64,000 nucleotides of DNA from Tistlia sp040905785 (GTDB lineage: Bacteria > Pseudomonadota > Alphaproteobacteria > Kiloniellales > DSM-21159). Positions 42,639 to 50,421 of this stretch are shown here, piece by piece. Position 1 is the first letter of the stretch; each line of letters starts with the position of its first letter. Where the stretch lies: the NCBI RefSeq assembly GCF_040905785.1, contig NZ_JBBDQW010000025.1:1-64000 (forward strand), given 5' to 3'. The translations under genes and the position numbers were made by a program. The notes under the pieces are model-generated. The model saw nothing but the letters and a program-made list of their open reading frames with translations. It was not told where the DNA came from and made no database searches.

Positions 42639-42910
42639 CCGTGGGCAGGGACCGGCGGCCGCCGTTCTTCGGCCAGGATCCCAACGCCTACGACCTCGAC
42701 GACGGCCGGCCCGGCGCCGGGCTGTTCGCCAACGCCGTCCAGGTGTGGGCGCTCGAGCAGCGCCGGACCGTCACCGTTCGCGACGCCGCCGAGGTCTTCA
42801 ACTGCCCGGACGCGATGATCTGCGAGGCCATCGAGGATCACCCCTGGATGTTCGTCGAGGGGCCGGACGACGACCCGACCAAGCAGACGATCGAGCACGA
42901 GGGCGAGTGA
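42635..42910 (+). CDS. Small HTH-like phage protein
   Basis: 91 residues from a GTG overlapping the previous stop. VTVRDAAEVFNCPDAMICEA resembles a short helix-turn-helix, followed by IEDHPWMFVEG and an acidic tail. A minor DNA-binding role is possible. Confidence 0.55.
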   Translation: MTVGRDRRPPFFGQDPNAYDLDDGRPGAGLFANAVQVWALEQRRTVTVRDAAEVFNCPDAMICEAIEDHPWMFVEGPDDDPTKQTIEHEGE

Positions 42911-42911
42911 C

Positions 42912-43130
42912 ATGACCGCCTTGCCCCGCAACCTCGCCGCCGCGGTCGACCGCCTGCAGGCCGCCATGACCGAGGCCGACCCCGAGGCCGCCGGCCTGGT
43001 GCTCTGCCGGGACGGGGCCGAGCTGCTGACCGTCGACGCCGGCGGCGCCCTCGAGGAGGCCCTCGTCGGCCGCCTGACCGACGCCCTGGTCGAGGTCGTC
43101 AACCGCCTGGTCCCGGAGCCATCGCCGTGA
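42912..43130 (+). CDS. Small phage protein of unknown function
   Basis: 72 residues, one base after the previous gene. Short alpha/beta protein: helix NLAAAVDRLQAAMTEAD, strands GLVLCRDGAELLTVDAG, helix GRLTDALVEVVNRLV. The stop overlaps the next start (GTGA). Confidence 0.55.
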   Translation: MTALPRNLAAAVDRLQAAMTEADPEAAGLVLCRDGAELLTVDAGGALEEALVGRLTDALVEVVNRLVPEPSP

Positions 43131-43294
43131 GGCGCGCCATGACGCCCAGGGGCCGCCCCAGCCGCCCCGCGCCCCTCGACGCCGAGGCTTGGCGCTGGAT
43201 CGTCGGCGGCGCCCTGCTGCTCGCCGGCGGCGCCGCCCTCGGCGCCCACTTCGAATGGATCCGCCGCGCGCTCGCCGCGCTCTGCCTTTCGTGA
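43127..43294 (+). CDS. 55-residue single-pass membrane peptide
   Basis: GTG at 43127 overlaps the preceding stop; an in-frame ATG lies at 43139. After a basic, Pro-rich N-terminus comes one hydrophobic segment, WIVGGALLLAGGAALGAHF, then a basic amphipathic end. Last member of the coupled chain. Confidence 0.5.
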   Translation: MRRAMTPRGRPSRPAPLDAEAWRWIVGGALLLAGGAALGAHFEWIRRALAALCLS

Positions 43295-43341
43295 CCCGCG
43301 CCGCCGTCCCCGGTTGCCTCCGGCGGGGCGGCGGCACGGCC

Positions 43342-43364
43342 GGGGGGGGGGGGGGGGGGGGGGG
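43342..43364. other. Run of 23 G residues
   Basis: An uninterrupted G23 tract followed by ACGCCCCCC. Given the G/N/C artefact at 3232-3266, this may be a sequencing or joining error rather than a real homopolymer. Reading frames crossing it cannot be trusted. Confidence 0.8.
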
Positions 43365-43450
43365 ACGCCCCCCAATCGTCCCGCCCGGCCAACCCTTCTC
43401 CCCCGGCTCGGACCCCGCCATCCTCGCGTGGCGGAGCGAACACTGACCCC

Positions 43451-43792
43451 ATGACCCTCGCCGCCGCCGAGATCCCCCTGCCCCCGCCGGACAAGCTTTG
43501 CCTGTCCCAGGCCGATGTCGCGGCACTCATCGGCATCTCCTACAACCAGGTCGAGGCCTGCGTCGCCGCTGGCCTGCTGCCCGAGCCGCTGACCTTCGGC
43601 AAACGGTGCCGCCGCTGGTATCGGCCCGCTGTGGTCGCGCTGCTGGACAGGCGCGCCGGGCTGGCCGATGCTGCCGCCTCCCACGACGAGGCCGCCAGCA
43701 GGGTCCAGGAATGGCGAAGCCACCCCACGCGAAAGCCCCGCCCACCCAGCGAGCGCCCGCCCTTCGCGCGCCCGCCGGGGCGATCCGCCTGA
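43451..43792 (+). CDS. Excisionase-like MerR/AlpA-type HTH protein
   Basis: 113 residues. LSQADVAALIGISYNQVEAC, then AAGLLPEPLTFGKRCRRWYR, is the winged HTH of excisionase/AlpA proteins; the C-terminal 40 residues are Pro/Arg-rich. It overlaps the integrase start by 82 bases, the usual xis-int arrangement, and would control the direction of recombination. Confidence 0.72.
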   Translation: MTLAAAEIPLPPPDKLCLSQADVAALIGISYNQVEACVAAGLLPEPLTFGKRCRRWYRPAVVALLDRRAGLADAAASHDEAASRVQEWRSHPTRKPRPPSERPPFARPPGRSA

Positions 43793-44865
43793 AATACGTC
43801 ACCCGCCGCCGCGGGCCCAAGGGCCGGGTCTACTGGTACTGGCAGCGCAAGGGCTTCGCGCTGGAGCGCCTACCCGACGACGAAACCCTGCGCTTCGCCC
43901 GCGCCCGCGAACTCAACGCCTGGGCCGAGGGGCGCCTCTCCGCGAGGCCCAAGGTCGAGCCCGCGCCTGACGCCGTCGTGCTGCTGGTCCGCCGCTACGA
44001 GGCGACCGACCGCTACAAGGCCCTGGCGCCCGGCACCCGCACCTACTACGACCGCCAGCTGCGCCTCATCCTCAAGCTCTGGGGCGATCTGCCGGTCGGC
44101 CAAGTCAGCCGTCGTGCCGTGGTCGACGTCGTCGAGCTGCTGCCGGCTGGCGAGAAACGCAAGTTCGCGGCGGTGCTGTCCAACCTCTTTCGCCTGGCCG
44201 CCTACCTCGGCTGGGGCGCCGGCGCCAACCATGCCCGCGAGCTCGAGATCGCGACCCGCCGCCGCGACGACATCTGGGACCCGGCCGACTTCGCCGCCTA
44301 CGACGCCGCGGCCGGCGGCCACCCCCACGCCCGCAACGTCCGGCTCTACCGCGCCGTGCTGCGCTACAGCGTGCAGCGCCCGGGCGACGTCGCCGCCATG
44401 GCCGAGGGGCGCCTGTTCCTGCGCGCCGACGGCAGCTGGCGCATAAAGCTGCGCCAGGCCAAGACCCGGCGCCTGGTCGACCTGCCGGCGCACCGCGACC
44501 TGGTGGCGATCGTCGAGGAGATCCGCGCCGGCGACCGCGCCGCCGGCCTGCCCGCGCCGCTGCCGGCGACGCCGCTGTTCCGGCGCCGCCCCGACGAGCC
44601 CGAGCCGGCCAAGCTGGTCACCGCCCACAACCTCTGGTCCTGGTCGCGCGAGGTGCGCCGCGCCGCCGGCCTCGAGCGTCTGCAGGACCGCGATCTGCGC
44701 CGCTCCGGCATGGTCGCCATGGCCGAGGCCGGCTGCACCGACATCCAGATCGCCGCCGTCTCCGGCCACACGATCGAGCAAACCCGCAGCATCCTGGAAA
44801 CCTACATCCCCCGCACGGCCGCCATGGCCGACGCGGCGATCCTGCGTTGGGAAGGCGGGGAATGA
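43711..44865 (+). CDS. int: Phage tyrosine recombinase (integrase)
   Basis: 384 residues from ATG at 43711. N-terminal arm domain with RLKYVTRRRGPKGRVYWYWQ; core-binding region with YKALAPGTRTYYDRQLRLIL. Catalytic elements: Arg in RYSVQRPGDVAAMAE, Lys in KLRQAKTRRLVDLP, LQDRDLRRSGM for the H-x-x-R box (the His position is Arg, the Arg is kept), Ser-Gly-His in AAVSGHTIEQT, and Tyr in ILETYIPRT. It integrates the phage; the attachment site should be within the next few hundred bases. Confidence 0.92.
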   Translation: MAKPPHAKAPPTQRAPALRAPAGAIRLKYVTRRRGPKGRVYWYWQRKGFALERLPDDETLRFARARELNAWAEGRLSARPKVEPAPDAVVLLVRRYEATDRYKALAPGTRTYYDRQLRLILKLWGDLPVGQVSRRAVVDVVELLPAGEKRKFAAVLSNLFRLAAYLGWGAGANHARELEIATRRRDDIWDPADFAAYDAAAGGHPHARNVRLYRAVLRYSVQRPGDVAAMAEGRLFLRADGSWRIKLRQAKTRRLVDLPAHRDLVAIVEEIRAGDRAAGLPAPLPATPLFRRRPDEPEPAKLVTAHNLWSWSREVRRAAGLERLQDRDLRRSGMVAMAEAGCTDIQIAAVSGHTIEQTRSILETYIPRTAAMADAAILRWEGGE

Positions 44866-45017
44866 TTCCCGAGAGCAGGCGTTACAACGCTAGGACCGGA
44901 TGACAAGTTAGTAACTTGCTTACGATTGCAAGCTAGCCTAGGTATGCTGGGTTAGTGTGCAACACAATCAGGGAGGGGCCTCCACATGACCGATAGGTAC
45001 ATCCCGATCTACTAACC
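44866..45017. other. AT-richer interval after the integrase, probable attachment region
   Basis: Base composition drops sharply. An inverted repeat CTTGC/GCAAG and the block AAGCTAGCCTAGG lie at about 44917-44945. A strong GGGAGG ribosome-binding-like motif precedes a nine-codon frame, MTDRYIPIY, at 44986-45015. The far att site is outside the window, so the core cannot be identified. No tRNA gene is seen here. Confidence 0.4.
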
Positions 45018-45611
45018 TCAACCGAGGCGCTGCCTCACGGTACCGCTAAGAAATAGGGCGTGCTCGTACAATCCGGCGGGCACGCCCGCTTCTTTTTGGC
45101 GACCATCGATGTGATCGCGAAAGCACACGTCGATACCGATGATCGGCCCTCGGAACAGCTTGTCGATGTCGTCAAGCGGAACGTACCCGTGCCTGACCAT
45201 CAGGCCGACCGTTTCAAAAAAACCGAGTATTTTCATTAGTTTAGAGTAGCCCTCTTCGTCTCCCTCCCGCATCTGCCCCAATATTTTCGTGAACTCCGCC
45301 TGAACCTGCTGCATGCGCTCCCCGTCGTTCACCCGCGGTGCCCGATCAGTGACGATCTCCTGTGCTTTGTCCTGCAGGTCGCTCCACAGCACTCTCGCTT
45401 CCGCCATAGTGGGTTCATCGAATCGTCTGTCCAGCTCAAGCAAAAACGTCGCCCGCCGCTGCAGCTCGATCGTCCTCAGCTGGCGGTAGCCGCAGCCGGC
45501 CGCGAGGCCGGCAATCACCAACAGGAGTATCTGCGAGATCCAGTACGTGTTCTCCAGCCAGTTCCACTTGAACGCCTCGGTCATAAAGAGTGTGAACTGC
45601 TCTTCCACCAT
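45018..45611 (-). CDS. DUF4760-like membrane protein
   Basis: 197 residues from ATG at 45611 (GAGGGGACCGGGC ahead). One membrane helix at about residues 25-45 (WISQILLLVIAGLAAGCGY), then helical domains: ELQRRATFLLELDRRFDEP and LMKILGFFETVGLMVRHGYV. The pattern resembles DUF4760-type proteins. It is less GC-rich than the chromosome and converges on the integrase end, so it may be phage cargo or part of an integration hot spot. Function unknown. Confidence 0.65.
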   Translation of the reverse strand: MVEEQFTLFMTEAFKWNWLENTYWISQILLLVIAGLAAGCGYRQLRTIELQRRATFLLELDRRFDEPTMAEARVLWSDLQDKAQEIVTDRAPRVNDGERMQQVQAEFTKILGQMREGDEEGYSKLMKILGFFETVGLMVRHGYVPLDDIDKLFRGPIIGIDVCFRDHIDGRQKEAGVPAGLYEHALFLSGTVRQRLG

Positions 45612-45781
45612 GCCCGGTCCCCTCTCATCTGCCTTAAGGCTACACGGATCGGTAGGTGTTGATAAGTGCCTGTTCGACCCGCTAGGTGTCTAAACCAGCG
45701 GCCCCGTATTTTAGACCCGGCGAGCAAAACGCTAAAGATATCAAGAGCCCAATCGTACGAGTGGTACCTGTGAGCCGTTGA

Positions 45782-46132
45782 GGCGAGGTCAGCCGGCCCG
45801 CCGTCTCGCTTTCTCCGCCAGCACACGACCCGCTTCATCCCGAGCGCGCCCGCGCCAGCGGGCGCAGTCGAGGGACGCAAGGACGGTGCCATGGGTCGCG
45901 CTTCCGGCCCCGGTCCGTCGCGCCCCTCGACAGCTCGGGGTGAAGCGAGGCAAGAGCGAACGGCGAGGTCAGCCCGCCCGGGGTCACGCTTTCTCCGCCA
46001 GCACACAACTCGCTTCATCCCGAGCGCGCCCGCGCCAGCGGGCGCAGTCGAGGGACGCAAGGACGGTGCCATGGGTCGCGCTTCCGGCCCCGGTCCGTCG
46101 CGCCCCTCGACAGCTCGGGGTGAAGCGAGGCA
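45782..46132. repeat. 180-bp tandem duplication of a REP-type element
   Basis: Two copies with a period of exactly 180 bp (45782 onward and 45962 onward); 120 of the bases are identical between copies. Each contains CATCCCGAGCGCGCCC, TCGAGGGACGCAAGGA and a reversed counterpart CCCCTCGACAGCTCGGGG, features of dispersed repeats in GC-rich proteobacteria. The remainder of 45612-46248 shows no gene. Confidence 0.85.
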
Positions 46133-46248
46133 GGGCCCCCGACTGCACCACGGGTACACTACCGAGACAGCGGCGGCTTCCCCAGCTATCCTGGCCTTGA
46201 CGACATCCCGGACGAGAGCGAAGCCGGGAACGCGGAGGAGAGCTGACG

Positions 46249-46884
46249 ATGAACCGCCGACACCTGCTCGCACTGCTCCTGGTCCTGGCCATCTCCCTGG
46301 CCACGTCCCCGTTCGCACCGCCCGCCGGCGCCCAGACGGAGCCGCCGGAGGCGGTCGCGGTCACGGCCGCCCTGGAGGGGCAGGTCTTCCTGTTGCGCGC
46401 AGGCAGGCAGATCGCGCTCGAACCGGGCATGGCCGTCGCCGAGAGCGACGAGGTGCTGACCTTCCCGAACGGCCGGGTGCGCCTGCGCTTCGCCGACGGC
46501 TCCCTGGTCACGATCGGCCCGAACAGCCGCTGCCTGGTCGCCTTCCGCCGACACACCGCCGAGCGCACCGGCCAGGTCCTGCGGCTGATCGAGGGCATCC
46601 TGCGGGTCTTCACCGCCGAGGCCGCCGCCGACCGCATCGAGGTCCGCACCCGCTCGGCGATCTCGACGCCGCGCGGCACCGAGTGGATCGTCGAGCGCCT
46701 GCCCGGCTCGACGGCGGTCTTCGTGATCGAGGGCGCGGTGGCGGTGCGCGGCGCCGGCGATGCCGGGGTGCTGCTGGGGCCCGGCTTCGGCACCGACGTG
46801 CCCGACGGCGCCCCGCCGGGCGTGCCGAAGCGCTGGGGCCAGGCACGCGTGGAAGACGTTCTTGAGCGCACCCACCTCCCCTGA
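46249..46884 (+). CDS. FecR-like periplasmic protein
   Basis: 211 residues. Signal peptide MNRRHLLALLLVLAISLATS ending near PAGAQ. The FecR domain shows GQVFLLRAGRQIALEPGMAV, DEVLTFPNGRVRLRFADGSL and SAISTPRGTEWIVE. Such domains sense or transmit envelope signals. AGGAGAGCTGACG precedes the ATG. Its end overlaps the cyclase gene by 23 bases, so the two are probably a sensor pair. Confidence 0.82.
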   Translation: MNRRHLLALLLVLAISLATSPFAPPAGAQTEPPEAVAVTAALEGQVFLLRAGRQIALEPGMAVAESDEVLTFPNGRVRLRFADGSLVTIGPNSRCLVAFRRHTAERTGQVLRLIEGILRVFTAEAAADRIEVRTRSAISTPRGTEWIVERLPGSTAVFVIEGAVAVRGAGDAGVLLGPGFGTDVPDGAPPGVPKRWGQARVEDVLERTHLP

Positions 46885-48988
46885 CCGGCGGCCGGACGCG
46901 GAGCGTCCAGGGCCGCCGGCGGCGCGCGCCGGCCCGCATCCCGAGGAGTGGCCGATCGACCGGCTGCGCCGGCGCTGGGCGATCCTGGCCGGGGTGCTGC
47001 TGGTCGTGGTCTTCGCCGTCGGCGGCACCTGGCTGGTCGAGCGCGCGCCGCTCTCGACCCTGGAGGCGCAGACCCTCGACTGGCGCTTCCGTCTGCGCGG
47101 GCCCCTGGAGCCGGCGCCGGAGATCGCCGTCGTCACGATCGACGAGCAGAGCCTGGAGGCGACCGACGGCTGGCCGCCGCGCCGCGAGACCCTGGCCGAG
47201 GCGATCGAGCGGCTGAGCGCCGCCGGCGCCCGCGCGATCCTCTTCGACCTGCTGCTCGAGCAGCCCGCGACGACCCTGCCGACGGAGCTGAAGGAGCAGC
47301 TTTCGGCGCTGCGCCGGCTGCTCTCGGAGGGCTCTGAGCCGGCCCTGGCGCTGGACCGCCTGATCGAGGCCGACGCGGGCGACCAGCGTCTGCGCCGGGC
47401 GCTCCAGGCCGCGGACAACGTGGTGCTGCCCTTCGCCCTCTCCTTCGACGAGACCAGCCTGGCGGCGCCGGGAAGCCTGGCGCTGCGCGACTGGGCGGTC
47501 GGCCGGCTGACCGGTGTCGTCGGCGACCAGCCGGAGCGGCTGTCGCTGCGGCCGAGCCGCGTCGCCCTGCCCGACCGCGGCCTCATGAACGAGGCTGCCG
47601 GCCTGGGCCACGCGCTGATTCTGCTCAGCGACGACGGCCGGCCGCGCCGGCAGCTCCCCGCCCTCGGCATCGACGGCGAGTACTATCTTTCGGTAGCGCT
47701 CGAAACGGTGCGCGTCTTCGACGGCGGCGGCCCGGCGGAGATCGACTTCGGCCGCGGCATCCGGATGGAGCGACGCACCGTGGAAACCGATCGGCGTCTC
47801 GGCGCGATCGTCAACCACACCGGCGCGGCCTACCCGACCTATCCTCTGGTCGAGCTGCTGGAGGGCCGGACGCCGGCCGAGGCCTTCCGCGGCAAGCTCG
47901 TCGTCCTCGGTGCCTCGGCGGCGGTCGCCGGCCGCGGCTTCGCCACGCCCTTCGACGCCAACCTGTCCGGCCACCTGCTGCAGGCGACTCTGATCGACAA
48001 CGCCCTGAGCGCCCGCTTCCTGAAGCGCGGACCGCTGGTCGCGGGCCTCGACCTGGTCGCCGCCCTGCTCGGCGGCCTGCTCGCGCTGCTCGCCAGCCTG
48101 TTCCTGCGTCCGACCCTTGCGCTGCCCGCGGTGCTGCTGCTGTTCCTCGCCGGCTTCGCCGTCGCCCACCTGCTGCTGGTCGAGCAGCAGCTCTGGCTGG
48201 GCGTGCTGGTGCCCAGCGCCACCGCGCTGCTCGGCGGCGTCTGGGGCGGGACGGTGCTGACCCTGGCCGAGTTCAACCGTCGGCGCCGTATCGAGGTCGA
48301 GCGCGCCAACCTCTCGCGCTATTTCTCGCCCTCGCTGGTCGAAACACTCGCCGGACGCCGCGACGAGCCGATCGCGCGCCAGCAGGAGGCGGCGGTCCTG
48401 TTCGTCGACCTGGTCGGCTTCACGACCCGCAGCGAGCGCATGGCGCCGGAGCGCTCGCTGACGCAGTTGCGCCGCTTCCACGCGCTGGTCGAGGAGGCGG
48501 TCTTCGCCGAGGAGGGTACCCTCGACAAGTTCCTCGGCGACGGCGCCCTGGCGACCTTCGGCGTGCCGGAGCCGCGCGCCAGCGACGCCGCCGATGCCCT
48601 CGCCTCGGCCAAGCGGATGGCGGCGGCGGTCGCCGCCTGGCGGGTCGAGGACCCCGAGGCGCCGACGGTCGCGATCGGCGTCCACCACGGCCGCCTCTTC
48701 CTGGGCGACGTCGGCGGCCGGCGCCGCTTCGAGTTCACGGTGATCGGCGATACCGTCAACGTCGCGAGCCGCCTGGAGGGCATGGCGCGCGAGCAGGGCG
48801 CGGTGATCCTGACCTCCGACGCCTGCGTGCAACGGGCCCGGGCGGTAGGCGCGCGCGGCGAGGCCGCCGTCGAGGACTTCGAGCCGCTGCCCCCGCAGCC
48901 GCTGCGCGGCCGCACCGAGCCCGTGGCCCTCTGGGCCTGGGGCCGCAGCCGGGGCGGCGAGGAGGAGGCCGTGGTCGCGCCCGGCTGA
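46862..48988 (+). CDS. CHASE2-domain class III adenylate/guanylate cyclase
   Basis: 708 residues from TTG 46862, the first plausible in-frame start. One membrane helix (WAILAGVLLVVVFAVGGTWL) at about residues 38-58, an extracytoplasmic CHASE2 domain beginning LDWRFRLRGPLEPAPEIAVV, then three helices near 395-470. The cyclase domain carries FVDLVGFTTRSE and LDKFLGDGALATFG (metal Asp residues) and FTVIGDTVNVASRLE. CHASE2-cyclases turn an external signal into cAMP. Encoded with a FecR protein, a common pairing. Confidence 0.88.
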   Translation: MSAPTSPDRRPDAERPGPPAARAGPHPEEWPIDRLRRRWAILAGVLLVVVFAVGGTWLVERAPLSTLEAQTLDWRFRLRGPLEPAPEIAVVTIDEQSLEATDGWPPRRETLAEAIERLSAAGARAILFDLLLEQPATTLPTELKEQLSALRRLLSEGSEPALALDRLIEADAGDQRLRRALQAADNVVLPFALSFDETSLAAPGSLALRDWAVGRLTGVVGDQPERLSLRPSRVALPDRGLMNEAAGLGHALILLSDDGRPRRQLPALGIDGEYYLSVALETVRVFDGGGPAEIDFGRGIRMERRTVETDRRLGAIVNHTGAAYPTYPLVELLEGRTPAEAFRGKLVVLGASAAVAGRGFATPFDANLSGHLLQATLIDNALSARFLKRGPLVAGLDLVAALLGGLLALLASLFLRPTLALPAVLLLFLAGFAVAHLLLVEQQLWLGVLVPSATALLGGVWGGTVLTLAEFNRRRRIEVERANLSRYFSPSLVETLAGRRDEPIARQQEAAVLFVDLVGFTTRSERMAPERSLTQLRRFHALVEEAVFAEEGTLDKFLGDGALATFGVPEPRASDAADALASAKRMAAAVAAWRVEDPEAPTVAIGVHHGRLFLGDVGGRRRFEFTVIGDTVNVASRLEGMAREQGAVILTSDACVQRARAVGARGEAAVEDFEPLPPQPLRGRTEPVALWAWGRSRGGEEEAVVAPG

Positions 48989-49102
48989 GGCGCGCCGGGC
49001 CCCCGGCGCCGCGTCGGCCGCTCTCCCCGGAAGGGTCGCAGTCGCTCGCAGCGGTGCCGCTTTCCGGCTTTGCGAAGCCCGGTCAAAAGGGCTAGCGTGT
49101 CG

Positions 49103-49300
49103 GCAGCGACGGTGTCGGGAACGCGGTGAGCGGCCCGCCGGGCTCTGGTTGGAGCCGGGCGATCCCGTGAATCCGCGGCTGCCCCCGCAACTGTGAGCGG
49201 CGAGCGCTCGAAGCCCTGTCACGCCACTGCGGGAGACTCCTTCCCGCGGGAAGGCAGCCGAGAGCGCAGCGACCCGCGAGCCAGGAGACCGGCCGCCGCA
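49103..49300 (+). ncRNA. Cobalamin riboswitch
   Basis: Conserved pieces appear in order: GGTGTCGGGAACGCGGTG, GAATCCGCGGCTGCCCCCGC followed by AACTGTGAGC, CACGCCACTG, GGAAGGCAGCC, and the B12 box GAGCCAGGAGACC. It precedes cbtB by about 50 bases. High adenosylcobalamin should lower expression of the cobalt-uptake genes. Confidence 0.95.
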
Positions 49301-49351
49301 GGGTTTGACGACTTCAGCCGTCGGGTGTGACGGCGCAGGGAGAGAAGAGAC

Positions 49352-49534
49352 ATGTCCTATTCGACCGAGACGGCCCGCACCGGCTCCATGGAGCGAGCCC
49401 AGGCCGCGGTGCCGGCCGCCGTGGCGATCCTGCTGGGCCTGTTCCTGGTGTTCGGCGTCGGCTTCGCCAACCCGGCGACGATCCACAATGCCGCGCACGA
49501 CAGCAGGCATTCCTTCGCCTTCCCCTGCCACTGA
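49352..49534 (+). CDS. cbtB: Cobalt transporter subunit CbtB
   Basis: 60 residues with one membrane helix (AAVPAAVAILLGLFLVFGVG) and a C-terminal His-containing motif (NAAHDSRHSFAFPCH), as expected for CbtB. GGGAGAGAAGAGAC gives the ribosome binding site. Directly controlled by the cobalamin riboswitch and followed nine bases later by cbtA. Confidence 0.9.
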   Translation: MSYSTETARTGSMERAQAAVPAAVAILLGLFLVFGVGFANPATIHNAAHDSRHSFAFPCH

Positions 49535-49543
49535 GGCAGGCCG

Positions 49544-50302
49544 ATGCTGCGACGGATACTGCTGACCGCCCTGGCGGCCGGCCTGATCGCCGGCGTCCTC
49601 GTCACAGCAGTGCAGAGCGTAACGACGACGCCGATCATCCTCCACGCCGAACAGTACGAGAGCGCGGCGGAGCCCCACGACCATTCGGGGCTGGACGCGC
49701 CGGCGGCACCGCTGGCCGACCTCGCGGAAGCGCTGCTGCCCTCGGCGCGCGCCCACAGCGACGCGAGCCGCGACGCGGGCCACGAGTCGGCGGAGGGGAG
49801 CAGCTGGGCGCCCGGCGACGGGCTCGAGCGGCTGTTCTACACCCTCTCTGCCAACCTCCTGCTCGGCGTCGGCTTCGCCCTGCTGATCGTCGCCGGCTTC
49901 GTGCTGCACGGCCGCGAGGTCACGACCCTCAGCGGCATCCTGTGGGGCGGCGCGGGCTTCGTCGTGGTCACCCTGGCGCCCGGCCTCGGCCTGCCGCCGG
50001 AGGTGCCCGGTTCGCTCGCCGCGGACCTCCAGGCGCGCCAGCTCTGGTGGCTGTTCGCCGCGGTCGCCGCGGCGGTCGGCCTCGGCCTCGTGGTCTTCGC
50101 CGCCCGCTGGCCGGCGAAGGCGCTCGGCGTCGCGGTCGCCGCCCTGCCGCACCTGCTCGGGGCGCCACAGCCCGAGGCGCTGGGCGGCAACGTGCCGCCG
50201 GAACTGGCCGGCCACTTCGCCGCCGCCTCGATCGTCGTCAGCGCGATCTTCTGGGCCCTGCTCGGCTGGCTCTCTGCGACCTTCTACCGGCGGCTCTCCT
50301 GA
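49544..50302 (+). CDS. cbtA: Cobalt transporter subunit CbtA
   Basis: 252 residues with several membrane helices: LLTALAAGLIAGVLVTAVQS, LLLGVGFALLIVAGFVL, GILWGGAGFVVVTLAPGL, LWWLFAAVAAAVGLGLVVFA and FAAASIVVSAIFWALLGWL. A histidine-containing periplasmic loop (SAAEPHDHSGLD) lies after the first helix. CbtA with CbtB forms the B12-regulated cobalt uptake system of alphaproteobacteria. Confidence 0.92.
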   Translation: MLRRILLTALAAGLIAGVLVTAVQSVTTTPIILHAEQYESAAEPHDHSGLDAPAAPLADLAEALLPSARAHSDASRDAGHESAEGSSWAPGDGLERLFYTLSANLLLGVGFALLIVAGFVLHGREVTTLSGILWGGAGFVVVTLAPGLGLPPEVPGSLAADLQARQLWWLFAAVAAAVGLGLVVFAARWPAKALGVAVAALPHLLGAPQPEALGGNVPPELAGHFAAASIVVSAIFWALLGWLSATFYRRLS

Positions 50303-50421
50303 GGTTCCGCCGACGGCTGCGCCGCCCGCGCGAGCCTGGTCCTTGCCTGCGCGGGGGACAGGTCTAGACTTGTCTCGGGGAGCCGGCGCGCCGCCGCCCG
50401 ACCCTCCCCGGGGAGCCAGCA

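Noticed and set aside
43291..43446. A 51-codon Gly-rich frame starting at a GTG that overlaps the membrane peptide stop
   Set aside because: Half of it is the G23 tract, which may be an artefact, and no domain or ribosome binding site supports it.
44866..45017. tRNA gene as integration target
   Set aside because: No cloverleaf or T-arm consensus could be found on either strand in this interval.
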